In this document: positions 44,924 to 54,121 of the stretch, piece by piece
Layout of the letters: each line of letters starts with the position of its first letter
How positions within the stretch are numbered: position 1 is the first letter of the stretch
NCBI GenBank assembly: GCA_017962825.1
Contig: JAGCUO010000160.1
Coordinates: 1-64,000 of the forward strand
Reading direction: 5' to 3'
DNA: 64,000 nucleotides
Origin: Lachnospiraceae bacterium
GTDB lineage: Bacteria; Bacillota; Clostridia; Lachnospirales; Lachnospiraceae
Made by a program: the position numbers and the translations under genes
The notes under the pieces: model-generated
Told to the model about the DNA's origin: nothing
The model's input: the letters and a program-made list of their open reading frames with translations, nothing else
The model's database searches: none

Positions 44924-45616
44924 CTATACCGTAACTCTGGTACCGTTTAATTTGCCGTAAAGAGTATTTACGATGCTGTTTTCTTCGTTCAGTGAAAATA
45001 CCGCCATGGGCATCTTATTGTCCCTTGCAAGGATCGATGCTGTCATATCGACTACCTGAAGGTTCTGAGCAATGACATCATCAATGGTGATCTCATCATA
45101 ACGCTTGGCATCAGGATTCTTCGCAGGATCGGAATCATAAACTCCGTCGATCGATTTTGCAAGAAGGATCTGATCCGCTTCAACTTCAACCGCTCTTAAG
45201 ACTACGCCGGTATCCGTTGAGAAGTAAGGATGTCCCGTGCCTCCGGCAAAGAAAACAACATGTCCTTCTTCAAATGCCGCATTTGCCTTATCCTTGGAAA
45301 AAAGATCGGTAAATGCTCCGATGGTGAAAGGAGTCAGGATATCGGTCTTAAGTCCGACTGATCTGCAGATCTCCGATACATAAAGCGCATTCATGACCGT
45401 TGCCAGCATTCCTATCTGGTCTGCTTTGGTACGATCGATATTCTCGGAGCTTCTTCCTCTCCAGAAGTTTCCGCCTCCGATGACAACACCCACCTGGGTT
45501 CCGCGGTCTGCTATCTCTTTGATCTGTCCCGCAACCATTCTTACGGTAGGCTCGTCAAAACCTTTTCCGGTAGGTCCAGCAAGTGCTTCACCGCTGAGTT
45601 TCAATAATATTCGCAT
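44924..45616 (-). CDS. pyrH: UMP kinase
   Basis: The 230-residue amino acid kinase fold enzyme converts UMP to UDP. ILLKLSGEAL at the start, VVIGGGNFWRG and the TGHPYFSTDTGVVLRA segment are diagnostic. The strand order and the frr neighbour support the call. It is the first gene of the pyrH-frr-uppS-cdsA block, with a GGGAGAG ribosome binding site. Confidence 0.98.
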   Translation of the reverse strand: MRILLKLSGEALAGPTGKGFDEPTVRMVAGQIKEIADRGTQVGVVIGGGNFWRGRSSENIDRTKADQIGMLATVMNALYVSEICRSVGLKTDILTPFTIGAFTDLFSKDKANAAFEEGHVVFFAGGTGHPYFSTDTGVVLRAVEVEADQILLAKSIDGVYDSDPAKNPDAKRYDEITIDDVIAQNLQVVDMTASILARDNKMPMAVFSLNEENSIVNTLYGKLNGTRVTV

Positions 45617-45646
45617 AAATCTCTCCCGTAAAAGCCTTTAATAGGA

Positions 45647-46834
45647 TCAGTTTTCTTCCTTCTTCTTGGTCTTCTTCTCGGGTCTGGTCTCAGGCTTGTA
45701 ATCATCAAAGAATGCGGTAGGGCTGACTTCGGCATATGCCTGTGAGCATACACCTTCGAGTGCTGCACCGTTGTTGATCTGAACTGACTTCGAACGGATG
45801 TTACCCATAACGATCGCAGTTGAATCGAGGATAACGGGACCGTGTACATCGATGTCTCCCTTTACAGCGCCTGCGATAGCTGCGCTGAATGCGGAAATAT
45901 TTCCTACGATAACGGTTCCTGCACCGATCTTAACGGAGCTTTCGCTGGTGACATTACCGGTGATCTTGGCATTCTCTGCATAGATTTCTTTTGCTTCGGA
46001 ATTTCCTACGATGTGTCCGGTTACATTGAGCTTGCCCTTTACGGTAACGTCTCCGTTTACCTTGCCTACAAGATCAAGAGAACCTTCGGACTCGATATCA
46101 CCGTTTACGACCATTCCTCCCGTGATAACGGAAGTCTCTTCTGAAAAATTACCTGTCTCCATTTCATCTGCTCCTTTATAAGTAGAATTTGCAAAGTCTT
46201 CTTTAACTTCTTCGTAAGAAGGTTCGTCATCAGTTTCTTCGAAGATTTCTTCCGTCTCCTCCTCGGGCTCATCCGCAGGCTCTTCATTTGTGCTAAGAGC
46301 AGCGAAAGCAAGGTCGAGTGCTGAAGTGTAATCCTCGGAAATCTCTTCCAGGGGATCGGTCTCCTCTTCAGAGGAAGAATCCTCCGTTACATCTGCAAGT
46401 ACATCTGAAATGATATCATCCTCTGAAGTTACTGCTTCTTCCTCTTCGTAAGCAGGCTCTTCATATTCGGGCTCTTCGTCCGTAACCGCCTCTTCCTCGG
46501 TTAGTTCTTCAACTTCGGGAAGGGGCTCCGTAAGACCTGCAAGGATTGAATCAAGGTCATCGCTTATATCTGACTGCTCGGATGATTCACCGTTTTCATC
46601 TTCATGAAAATCGTCTCCTCCGAGATCCGATACAAGGTCTTTGAGCAGTGAAGCGACATCATCGTTGTCTTCGGAATATTCTCCGGCAGACTCCGTGGCC
46701 TCCGCAGCCTCATCCATTCCGGCCACTTCAGCTTCGGCGAGAATGTCTTCAGCTTTGAGCTGTGCTTCTTCTTTTTTCTTCTCAGAACCCGCCACCTGGG
46801 ACAGATCCTGTTTCAGTTCACCGAAAAAACCCAT
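45647..46834 (-). CDS. Bactofilin with a long acidic N-terminal extension
   Basis: The 395-residue protein ends in a bactofilin beta-helix at about residues 235-360 (repeats such as VVNGDIESEGSLDLVGKVNG). Bactofilins polymerise into cytoskeletal filaments that position wall enzymes. The first 220 residues are unusual: strongly acidic, Glu/Asp/Ser-rich and probably disordered. Typical family members are 150-200 residues. The short Lys-rich tail (KKTKKKEEN) may contact membrane or DNA. It is followed by pyrH and preceded by a polysaccharide deacetylase, which fits a cell-wall role. Confidence 0.88.
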   Translation of the reverse strand: MGFFGELKQDLSQVAGSEKKKEEAQLKAEDILAEAEVAGMDEAAEATESAGEYSEDNDDVASLLKDLVSDLGGDDFHEDENGESSEQSDISDDLDSILAGLTEPLPEVEELTEEEAVTDEEPEYEEPAYEEEEAVTSEDDIISDVLADVTEDSSSEEETDPLEEISEDYTSALDLAFAALSTNEEPADEPEEETEEIFEETDDEPSYEEVKEDFANSTYKGADEMETGNFSEETSVITGGMVVNGDIESEGSLDLVGKVNGDVTVKGKLNVTGHIVGNSEAKEIYAENAKITGNVTSESSVKIGAGTVIVGNISAFSAAIAGAVKGDIDVHGPVILDSTAIVMGNIRSKSVQINNGAALEGVCSQAYAEVSPTAFFDDYKPETRPEKKTKKKEEN

Positions 46835-46850
46835 CTGTTACCTCCATTTT

Positions 46851-47825
46851 TTACCTTCCGATATCATGTTGAATGACAGCAGTGTCAGATGTTATCGGGA
46901 GTATTTCAACATTATCCATTGCCTGAAGTGCTTCAAGTATCTCAGGTAACGCCATTACCGTGGATCTCTTGGCCGCACTGTCGTGCAACAGAATGACCGT
47001 AGTATCTCTGGATTCAATTCCGTTTAAAGCATTTCTCACGATCTGATCAGATGTAAGAGGAACTTTTCCGGCATCTCCGCTCGATACGTTCCAGTCAAAA
47101 TAAGTGATGCCCTGCGATTCAAGATAATCGGCGAGCTCACGGACATCGGTGCCGCTCACGTCATTGGAACTTCCTCCGGGGAAACGATAAAACTGAGGAG
47201 TCTGTCCCGTTACATCTTCAAGAAGTGATCTGATCCTCTGAGTATCTTCCGCAAAGCTTTCGGGTGATGCATAGATATCACCGTAAACATGTGAGTAAGA
47301 ATGCATTCCGAGGGTGTGTCCCTCTTCAACTATGCGGATATATCTGGCATATGATGCGGTGTTTTCTTTTCCGACAACGAAGAATGTTGCCTTCACACCG
47401 TACTCGTTTAAAATATCGAGAATGTCATCGGTATAGATACTGGGACCGTCGTCAAAAGTAAGATATACTCTGTGGATCCCGTCCGTCTCCGTATCCGACG
47501 CGTAGGTCAGACCGGGAGCGGTGTTGATGACATTATCATTTACATTAAACTCTTCAGGAATGTACTCGTCGTTAAGATCCGCACTCATGTATTCCGATAC
47601 AAATGCGGGCACCTCTCCATCAGCCGTTTCGTAAACATTTTCATCATACCAGGATAACTGAACGAGTCTGGATTCACGGGTTCCAAGCTCCTCAACTGCC
47701 TCCCTTCCCGCAATCCTGTTTTCCAGCATTGCAACACGTGAGGCAAGTATTATACAAACGGCGATCGGTATTATAATTACCGTCGGCAAAATAAAACGTA
47801 TTATTTTATCCGAATAACGATTCAT
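46851..47825 (-). CDS. Membrane-anchored polysaccharide deacetylase (NodB domain)
   Basis: The 324-residue protein has one N-terminal signal anchor (about residues 11-32), a linker and an extracellular NodB domain. The catalytic motifs are complete: TFDDGPS, HSYSH, RFPGGSS and the final LLHDS. Such enzymes deacetylate peptidoglycan GlcNAc or MurNAc and so alter lysozyme sensitivity. It starts 16 bp upstream of the bactofilin gene, suggesting the filament may position it. Confidence 0.92.
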   Translation of the reverse strand: MNRYSDKIIRFILPTVIIIPIAVCIILASRVAMLENRIAGREAVEELGTRESRLVQLSWYDENVYETADGEVPAFVSEYMSADLNDEYIPEEFNVNDNVINTAPGLTYASDTETDGIHRVYLTFDDGPSIYTDDILDILNEYGVKATFFVVGKENTASYARYIRIVEEGHTLGMHSYSHVYGDIYASPESFAEDTQRIRSLLEDVTGQTPQFYRFPGGSSNDVSGTDVRELADYLESQGITYFDWNVSSGDAGKVPLTSDQIVRNALNGIESRDTTVILLHDSAAKRSTVMALPEILEALQAMDNVEILPITSDTAVIQHDIGR

Positions 47826-47879
47826 AAAGGCACCTCGAAGACCGGATAGGATCCGCCTTCAAGGTGAATCGTCACGGTC

Positions 47880-48908
47880 TTAAACCAGATCTGCTATATC
47901 GTAGATCAGCTGTTCGGAATCAGCCCATCCGAGGCAGGGATCGGTAATGGACTTACCGTAGATACCCTCTCCGATCTTCTGATTTCCTTCTTCTATGTAG
48001 CTTTCTATCATAAATCCCTTAACCATCTTCTTGATGTCGGGATTAAGATTTCTGTTGTGAAGTACTTCCTTGACGATCCTGATCTGCTGCTTGAACTGCT
48101 TATCGGAATTCGAGTGGTTCGAATCGATGATGACAGCAGGATTCTTAAGATCCATCTTGTTGTACATATAGAGAACTCTTACGAGATCCTCATAGTGATA
48201 GTTGGGAGTGTTGTTCCCGTGCTTGTTGGTAGCACCCCTGAGTACGGCATGAGCCTGTTCATTACCGCTGGTTTTTACTTCCCATCCTCTGTAGATGAAA
48301 GAGTGGCCATGCTGGGCTGCGTAAATTGAATTCATCATAACGGCAAGATCACCGCTGGTAGGATTCTTCATACCTGCAGGTACATCGAATCCGGAAACGG
48401 TAAGCCTGTGCTGCTGGTCCTCAACGGAACGCGCACCGACCGCTACGTATGAGAGAATATCGGAAACATATCTCCAGTTTTCGGGATAAAGCATCTCATC
48501 TGCGGGAGTAAGTCCTGTCTCCTCTACAGCTCTGATATGCATATGTCTTACAGCAATAAGTCCCGCTACGAAATCAACGCCCTTCTCGGGATCGGGCTGA
48601 TGAACGATTCCCTTATAACCCGAACCGGTGGTACGGGGCTTGTTGGTATAGATCCTGGGTACGAGGATCAGCTTATCCTTAACCTTCTCGTTAACCCTTG
48701 CAAGTCTTCCGACATAGTCACAGACAGCTTCTTCGTTATCTGCGGAGCAGGGACCGATAATAAGAATGCATTTATCGGATTTGCCGGTAAATACATCTTT
48801 AATCTCCGCATCGCGCTGTTTTTTGATCTCCCTGACCTTTTCGGGAACGGGATACTCCGCTCTGATCTCGTCGGGAGTAGGTAATTTTTTGATGAATTCG
48901 AAAGACAT
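47880..48908 (-). CDS. 3-deoxy-7-phosphoheptulonate synthase (AroG/F type)
   Basis: The 342-residue type I DAHP synthase joins PEP and erythrose 4-phosphate, the first step of aromatic amino acid synthesis. IIGPCSADN, RIYTNKPRTT, KNPTSGD and VIIDSNHSNS are the substrate and metal sites. The length with an N-terminal extension matches the AroF/G/H group subject to feedback by an aromatic amino acid; which one cannot be read from sequence. Confidence 0.95.
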   Translation of the reverse strand: MSFEFIKKLPTPDEIRAEYPVPEKVREIKKQRDAEIKDVFTGKSDKCILIIGPCSADNEEAVCDYVGRLARVNEKVKDKLILVPRIYTNKPRTTGSGYKGIVHQPDPEKGVDFVAGLIAVRHMHIRAVEETGLTPADEMLYPENWRYVSDILSYVAVGARSVEDQQHRLTVSGFDVPAGMKNPTSGDLAVMMNSIYAAQHGHSFIYRGWEVKTSGNEQAHAVLRGATNKHGNNTPNYHYEDLVRVLYMYNKMDLKNPAVIIDSNHSNSDKQFKQQIRIVKEVLHNRNLNPDIKKMVKGFMIESYIEEGNQKIGEGIYGKSITDPCLGWADSEQLIYDIADLV

Positions 48909-49025
48909 GATTTTTGTTTCCTTTTTTCTCGATTAAGACGCATTTTTTGTAGGGCGCGTCCAAGGAAACATTATATTATATTCACCATGCTAAAGCAAAC
49001 AATAACCGCTGTTATTGCGGGTTTG

Positions 49026-49088
49026 GTGACAATGGGGACGTTTCATTTTTGTCACCCATTGACAAAAACGAAACGTCCCCATTGTCAC
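49026..49088. repeat. GGGGACG hairpin repeat between the DAHP synthase gene and xerD
   Basis: Arms GTGACAATGGGGACGTTTCATTTTTGTCAC and its complement differ at one position and meet at a 4-nt centre. The copy-specific segment TTTCATTTTTGTCAC is mirrored between the arms. It ends 15 bp before the xerD stop codon. Confidence 0.88.
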
Positions 49089-49103
49089 AGCATAATACTA
49101 TGT

Positions 49104-49976
49104 TCAACTTCTGGGATGTGCTCCTGCATAAGCCTTTCTCAGCGAATTCTGCGCTATCTTGGCATATACCTGAGTTGTGGAGATATCGGAATGACCAAGC
49201 ATTATGGAAACGCTCTTGATATCTGCCCCGTGCTCTATAAGATGCGCCGCAAAACTGTGGCGAAGCAGGCAGGGAGTAACATCCTTCTCTATGCCCGCAT
49301 CCTTAACATACGATTTAAGAATCTTCCAAAAGCCCTGTCTGGACATCTCTTCACCCTGATAATTGGGGAACAGTACGTCACTTACCCGTTCTCCGATAAG
49401 AGCGTTTCTTCCGCTTTCGAGATATGCGATCATCGCGCTTCTGGCGTGTCTTCCGAGAGGAATGCTCCTTCCGTTTACGGTGAGCATGTCGGTCTTAAGA
49501 TCAACATCCGTAACTTTAAGTTTAATAAGCTCGGAAACCTTTATTCCCGTAGCATACATAACCTCCAGCATTGCCTTGTCACGAAGGCACTTTGCATCAT
49601 CTCCGGAAGGCGCATCAAGAAGCCTGATAACCTCATTTTCCGTAAGGATATCGGGATTCGTACGCTCAACCTTGGGCCCTGCAAGCCCCCTTGAGACATC
49701 TTCTTCTACCTCGTGGCAAGTATAAAGATATGAATAGAAAGCATGGATTGACGCCACGTTTCTGGATATAGTGGAAGTCTTGAAATCCCCTGCTTCAAGA
49801 TAATCTATATAACTCACAAGATTGTGTCTGGTAACTTCCGTAAGATCGTCAATTGCAAGATCCGAGCAAAAACTCTCAAGTCTGCTGAGATCTCTTCTGT
49901 ACGACTGAATGGTATTCTCGGACATCTTCTTTTCTTCTCCGAGATACCTGGTAAAAAGATCAAGATATCGCCCCAT
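49104..49976 (-). CDS. XerD-like tyrosine recombinase with box I Arg replaced by Lys
   Basis: From the ATG at 49976 the product is 290 residues, normal for XerD. The SAM-like N-terminal core-binding domain precedes a catalytic domain with LLRHSFAAHLIEHG (H-x-x-R box), LGHSDISTTQVYAKI with the nucleophilic Tyr, and a conserved Lys hairpin. Box I reads YATGIKVSEL where the family has YATGLRVSEL, so a catalytic Arg codon has become Lys (AAG). The gene is next to a Nudix gene, as XerD often is in Clostridia. It could resolve chromosome dimers if a Lys suffices; another Xer may do that job. Confidence 0.85.
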   Translation of the reverse strand: MGRYLDLFTRYLGEEKKMSENTIQSYRRDLSRLESFCSDLAIDDLTEVTRHNLVSYIDYLEAGDFKTSTISRNVASIHAFYSYLYTCHEVEEDVSRGLAGPKVERTNPDILTENEVIRLLDAPSGDDAKCLRDKAMLEVMYATGIKVSELIKLKVTDVDLKTDMLTVNGRSIPLGRHARSAMIAYLESGRNALIGERVSDVLFPNYQGEEMSRQGFWKILKSYVKDAGIEKDVTPCLLRHSFAAHLIEHGADIKSVSIMLGHSDISTTQVYAKIAQNSLRKAYAGAHPRS

Positions 49977-50072
49977 CAAAAATAAATTCCCATCCGGCAT
50001 CCATGCCATATTTGCCGCTATCCGTATAACGCGACAGAACGAATTATAAAAAAGAAAAAAACTTATTACAAG

Positions 50073-50121
50073 AAAAAAATAGCATAGAAAAAACGGCGTA
50101 TTTTCTACGTTTTTTCTATGC
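50073..50121 (-). terminator. Terminator after the Nudix gene
   Basis: GCATAGAAAAAACG and CGTTTTTTCTATGC form a perfect 14-bp stem with a 12-nt loop. TATTTTTTTC follows on the minus strand. It separates the Nudix gene from xerD. Confidence 0.85.
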
Positions 50122-50191
50122 CACAAGATGTTGTTGAAATGCTTCTCCGGCCGTTGTCCGAACCACAAGGCCGTAGAAAAAAATTAAAAAA

Positions 50192-50731
50192 TTATGAGTG
50201 ATATTTTGAAGCGTACATGAGGATCCCGATGATGGTTTTCGCGTCCTGGATCTTTCCTTCGTAGATCATCTTAAGTGCGTCATCAAGTGATACGGCTTCG
50301 AGATCGATATACTCATCGTCATCGAGATGCTGAGGATGTCTGTCCTTCAGGCCTCTTGCAAGATACAGCCCGATCTTCTCGTTACAGAATGCAACGGTAG
50401 TATAGATGGTTGTCAAGTATTCGATATTATCGCATACATATCCGGTCTCTTCCGCCAGTTCTCTCTCTGCGGCAACTTTGGGATCTTCTTCTCTTGAATC
50501 CAGCTTTCCCGCAGGGATTTCAATGGTCTGTCTCTCCAGGGGATTTCTGTACTGTTTTACCATAAGGAGCTTTCCGTCCTCACGTACCGCAACAACAGCA
50601 GCCGCACCGACGTGATCTATAAGATCCCATTCCACTGTGCTTCCGTCCGGCATGAGCATGGTGTCGTGATAATAATCGATAACTCTGCCCTTTGTGATAA
50701 GTTTTCTGTCTATACGCTTGATCTCGTCCAT
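50192..50731 (-). CDS. ADP-ribose pyrophosphatase-type Nudix hydrolase
   Basis: The 179-residue protein has a complete Nudix box: G-x5-E-x7-REUxEExGU, seen as AGKLDS and RELAEETGYVC. The layout of the ADP-ribose pyrophosphatase family is clear (VRQYRNPLERQTIEIPAGKL-type run before the box). The ATG at 50731 follows GGGAG; the in-frame codons upstream come from the hairpin repeat and are not part of the gene. Its ribosome binding site lies at the edge of that repeat. Confidence 0.92.
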   Translation of the reverse strand: MDEIKRIDRKLITKGRVIDYYHDTMLMPDGSTVEWDLIDHVGAAAVVAVREDGKLLMVKQYRNPLERQTIEIPAGKLDSREEDPKVAAERELAEETGYVCDNIEYLTTIYTTVAFCNEKIGLYLARGLKDRHPQHLDDDEYIDLEAVSLDDALKMIYEGKIQDAKTIIGILMYASKYHS

Positions 50732-50743
50732 TGTATATCTCCC

Positions 50744-50806
50744 GTGACAGCGGGCACGCTTCATTTTTGTCACCCGTTGACAAAAATGAAGCGTCCCCAC
50801 TATCAC
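50744..50806. repeat. GGGGACG hairpin repeat upstream of the Nudix gene
   Basis: Arms GTGACAGCGGGCACGCTTCATTTTTGTCA and its near-complement face each other around ACCCGT. The edge supplies sequence close to the Nudix ribosome binding site. It ends 4 bp before the aminotransferase stop codon. Confidence 0.85.
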
Positions 50807-50810
50807 TAAT

Positions 50811-52103
50811 TTACTTGTTTAACAGCTTCTCAACAGCCGCAAGTTTTACGCAAAGCACCAGAAGGTCCGTAGCCTGTGACATCTCATCCGGAGTGGGATA
50901 AGAAGGAGCTATTCTGATGTTGGAATCCTTGGGATCTTTCTTGTAAGGGAATGTAGCGCCTGCACCGGTAAGGGTTACTCCCGCTTCCTTGCAAAGTTCT
51001 ACGACTCTCTTTGCACATCCTTCCATTACATCAAGTGAGATAAAATATCCGCCGTTGGGCTCGGTCCACTGCGCGATTCCCGTTCCTGTAAGTTCCATTG
51101 CAAGAACTCTTTCGCAGGCCTCGAACTTGGGACGAAGGGATGCGGCATGCTTCTTCATGTGCTCTTTTACGCCGTTAATATCCTTGAAATATCTCACATG
51201 TCTGAGCTGGTTTATTTTGTCATAACCGATGGTCTGTACGGTCATGGACTTTCTCATATCATCAAGGTTTGCATGTGATGATGCGATGGCTGAGATTCCG
51301 GCTCCGGCAAAAGTAACCTTTGAAGTGGAACAGAACTCAAATACCATGTCGGGATTTCCGGCGTTCTTACACTCTGAAATGATGTCTGGAATCCTGTCCT
51401 GACGGCTCTCCTCTTCATAGAGGTGATGGATCGCATATGCGTTATCCCAGAAGATCCTGAAATCCTTTGCAGCAGGTTTAAGTGAAGCAAATCTTCTTAC
51501 GGTTTCTCCGGAATAAGTATATCCCTGGGGATTTGAATACTTGGGTACACACCAGATTCCCTTGATGGCCTCGTCTTCGGATACAAGCTTTTCAACCATA
51601 TCCATATCGGGACCTGCGGGAGTCATGGGAACAGTGATCATCTCAACACCGAAGTGCTCGCAGATTGCAAAATGTCTGTCATATCCGGGAGCAGGGCAAA
51701 GGAACTTAACCTTATCAAGCTTGCCCCAGGGAGTATTTCCCAGAAGTCCGTGGGTGAAAGCTCTTGAGAAGGTATCATACATTATGTTTAAAGATGCATT
51801 TCCGCATACGATAACATTAGATGAAAGGGTCTCCATGATATCGGCCATAAGCTTCTTAGCCTCGGGAAGACCATCCATAACACCGTAGTTTCTTACATCG
51901 GTATCATCGCTTGCATGCATATCACTTTCGGAATTAAGCACGTCAAGAAAATCCATACCCATATCAAGCTGGGCAGGTGAAGGCTTTCCTCTTGCCATAT
52001 TAAGAGCAAGTCCCTTTCCTTTGGCATCCTTGTACTCCTGATCGAGCTGTGCATAGAGCTTTTCAAGCTCTTCTTTGGTCATTTCGGCGTAAATCTCTGC
52101 CAT
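50811..52103 (-). CDS. PLP-dependent aminotransferase (aspartate aminotransferase subgroup, PF12897-like)
   Basis: The 430-residue fold I aminotransferase has the PLP lysine in STSKVTFAGAGIS and the MARGKPSPAQLDMGMDF beginning typical of the aspartate aminotransferase subgroup seen in actinobacteria and Clostridia. IFWDNAYAIHHL provides the conserved Asp/Tyr of the cofactor site. The start is the ATG behind TGGAGG. The reaction is probably aspartate or broad amino acid transamination. Confidence 0.85.
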   Translation of the reverse strand: MAEIYAEMTKEELEKLYAQLDQEYKDAKGKGLALNMARGKPSPAQLDMGMDFLDVLNSESDMHASDDTDVRNYGVMDGLPEAKKLMADIMETLSSNVIVCGNASLNIMYDTFSRAFTHGLLGNTPWGKLDKVKFLCPAPGYDRHFAICEHFGVEMITVPMTPAGPDMDMVEKLVSEDEAIKGIWCVPKYSNPQGYTYSGETVRRFASLKPAAKDFRIFWDNAYAIHHLYEEESRQDRIPDIISECKNAGNPDMVFEFCSTSKVTFAGAGISAIASSHANLDDMRKSMTVQTIGYDKINQLRHVRYFKDINGVKEHMKKHAASLRPKFEACERVLAMELTGTGIAQWTEPNGGYFISLDVMEGCAKRVVELCKEAGVTLTGAGATFPYKKDPKDSNIRIAPSYPTPDEMSQATDLLVLCVKLAAVEKLLNK

Positions 52104-52170
52104 TGCATCCTCCATTCAAATAACATCGGGCCAGAATTGCATAACTGTATACAATAATCCACACTCGGGA

Positions 52171-52176
52171 TATAAT
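52171..52176 (+). promoter_or_regulatory. -10 element of a plus-strand promoter for the structured RNA
   Basis: TATAAT at 52171-52176, with only a weak -35 (TATACA-like) upstream, predicts transcription from about 52183 into the structured region on the plus strand. No coding gene follows in that direction. Confidence 0.45.
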
Positions 52177-52209
52177 ACTAAATCGTTTTAAATTTGTAAA
52201 GGGGATAAT

Positions 52210-52421
52210 GAATCGACACTTCCGCACTCCGAGGGGTGACGTGGATGCATGAGCTGTCGAGACTTCGGTGGTCTGCGGCATGAGGCGGAACGTTCAAGGT
52301 TCTTAGGCCGCCTGATCCCCGAAAAGCGAGACAGTCATGCGCCGCGGCAGGCCCCCAGGAGTGCGGAAGTGTCATATTCAGTCACAATAACAAAAGACAG
52401 CTGCCTTTCGGCAACTGTCTT
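52210..52421 (+). ncRNA. Probable structured non-coding RNA with its own terminator
   Basis: GACACTTCCGCACTCC (52215-52230) pairs perfectly over 16 bp with GGAGTGCGGAAGTGTC (52358-52373), and GAAT/ATTC extends the stem. Inside, GCATGA-CTGTC pairs with GACAG-TCATGC, and AGGCGG pairs with CCGCCT around a loop containing TTCAAGGTTCTTAGG. A TATAAT promoter lies upstream, and a 12-bp hairpin (52394-52421) with a T-rich tail ends it. The interval of about 360 bp between the aminotransferase and rny has no gene. The interior is G+C-richer than its surroundings. It does not show the SRP, RNase P or tmRNA signatures I know. The family is not identified; 6S-like or raiA-like RNAs are candidates. Confidence 0.7.
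52394..52421. terminator. Terminator shared by the RNA and rny
   Basis: AAGACAGCTGCC and GGCAACTGTCTT form a 12-bp stem (one mismatch) with a TTTC loop. TCTATTTTG follows on the plus strand, and TTTTGTTATTG on the minus strand after rny. Confidence 0.8.
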
Positions 52422-52463
52422 CTATTTTGTCCTTTAATGATAAATTCGGGAACCGGCGAGGGG

Positions 52464-54020
52464 TTATTTTGCGTAATCCACAACCCTCTTCTCGCGAATG
52501 ATATTGACCTTGATCTGTCCGGGATATTTCATCTCGTCTTCGATCTGTTTGGAAATATCTCTTGCGAGTATTACCATGTCCGCATCCGTAATCTGATCGG
52601 GTACGACCATGACTCTGACTTCTCGGCCTGCCTGAATAGCAAAAGATTTTTCAACACCCTTATAACTGTTGGAGATTTCTTCGAGCTGCTTTAAGCGATT
52701 CGTATAAATGTCGAGGGTCTCGCGTCTTGCACCGGGACGAGCTGCCGAAATGGCATCTGCCGCCTGTACGATAACTGCGATAAGTGTCTGAGGCTCGACA
52801 TCACCGTGGTGAGCTTCAACCGCATTGATAACGGTGGGGCTTTCCTTGTACTTGCGGCACAGATCCGTACCGAGCTGTACATGAGAGCCTTCCATCTCAT
52901 GGTCGATTGCTTTACCGATATCATGCAAGAGTCCTGCGCGCTTAGCTGTCTTGACATCAAGTCCGAGCTCTGCTGCCATAAGGCCTGAGAGCTGTGCAAC
53001 TTCTATGGAATGCTTCAGAACGTTCTGACCATAGCTGGTACGATATCTCATACGGCCTAAAAGCTTGACCATCTCGGGATGAATACCGTGAACTCCGACT
53101 TCGAGTACGGCAGCTTCACCTTCTTCTTTAATGGTCTGATCGACTTCCTTGCGGGCTTTCTGTATCATCTCCTCAATCTTGGCAGGATGGATACGACCGT
53201 CCACTATAAGCTTCTCAAGAGCAATCCTTGCAACTTCTCTTCTTACAGGATCGAATGCGGATAATACGACAGCATCGGGGGTATCGTCAACAATAAGCTC
53301 GACTCCGGTCATGGTTTCGAGAGTTCTGATGTTTCTTCCCTCTCTTCCTATGATCCTTCCCTTCATGTCTTCGTTAGGAAGCTGTACTACGGAAATAGTA
53401 CTTTCAGCGACGTGGTCCGCTGCACATCTCTGAATGGCTGTGACGACGATCTCCCTCGCCTTCTTATCAGCCTCTTCCTTTGCCCTGTTCTCAGATTCCT
53501 TGATCATCAGGGCTTCTTCGTGTTTCAGATCTTCTTCAACAATACTTAATAAGTGTTCTTTTGCTTGTTCAGAGGTTAATCCGGAAATCCTTTCCAGTTC
53601 CTGCAGTCTCTCTTCATTGAGCTTGGAAATCTGAGCTTCTTTTGCTTTCAGATTATCCTCTCTCGCCGAAAGTGACGTCTCTCTCCTCTCGATATTCTCG
53701 AGTTTTTTGTCGACTGACTCTTCCTTCTGCTGAATTCTGCGTTCCGACTTGCTTACCTCGGCTCTGCGTTCCTTGACCTCACGGTCAACATCGTTCTTGA
53801 CGCGTAGTGCGTCTTCCTGAGCTTTAATAGATGCTTCACGCTTCTCTGATTCAGCCTTCTTAAGAGCTTCATCGATGATCTCGCGGGCTCTCTTCTCGGC
53901 ATTTCCCATAACTCCGTCAGCCTTATTTTTCATCTTGGATGAAGTAAAAGCTGCCGTAACAAGTGCGGTAATGACTATAGCGGCCACGATGATCCCGATC
54001 CATACACCAGTAGGCATCAT
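52464..54020 (-). CDS. rny: Ribonuclease Y
   Basis: The 518-residue membrane-anchored endoribonuclease begins with one transmembrane helix ([20 protein letters not shown]), followed by a long coiled coil (residues 40-200). A KH domain follows ([17 protein letters not shown]), then an HD domain with [12 protein letters not shown] and the metal-binding HD pair. It initiates mRNA decay in Firmicutes. The ATG at 54020 follows GGAGG with nine bases between. Confidence 0.97.
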   Translation of the reverse strand: MMPTGVWIGIIVAAIVITALVTAAFTSSKMKNKADGVMGNAEKRAREIIDEALKKAESEKREASIKAQEDALRVKNDVDREVKERRAEVSKSERRIQQKEESVDKKLENIERRETSLSAREDNLKAKEAQISKLNEERLQELERISGLTSEQAKEHLLSIVEEDLKHEEALMIKESENRAKEEADKKAREIVVTAIQRCAADHVAESTISVVQLPNEDMKGRIIGREGRNIRTLETMTGVELIVDDTPDAVVLSAFDPVRREVARIALEKLIVDGRIHPAKIEEMIQKARKEVDQTIKEEGEAAVLEVGVHGIHPEMVKLLGRMRYRTSYGQNVLKHSIEVAQLSGLMAAELGLDVKTAKRAGLLHDIGKAIDHEMEGSHVQLGTDLCRKYKESPTVINAVEAHHGDVEPQTLIAVIVQAADAISAARPGARRETLDIYTNRLKQLEEISNSYKGVEKSFAIQAGREVRVMVVPDQITDADMVILARDISKQIEDEMKYPGQIKVNIIREKRVVDYAK

Positions 54021-54121
54021 GCAGGAGCACCTCCTTATAAAATTGTCATAGTACAACAGATTTATATTAGATTTTTCTGACAACTATGTCAAGAAAAACT
54101 TAAGATAACCTTAATGTAATT

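Noticed and set aside
50732..50806. N-terminal extension of the Nudix protein through the hairpin repeat
   Set aside because: The extra codons translate the repeat itself; the ATG at 50731 has a good GGGAG site and gives the normal family start.
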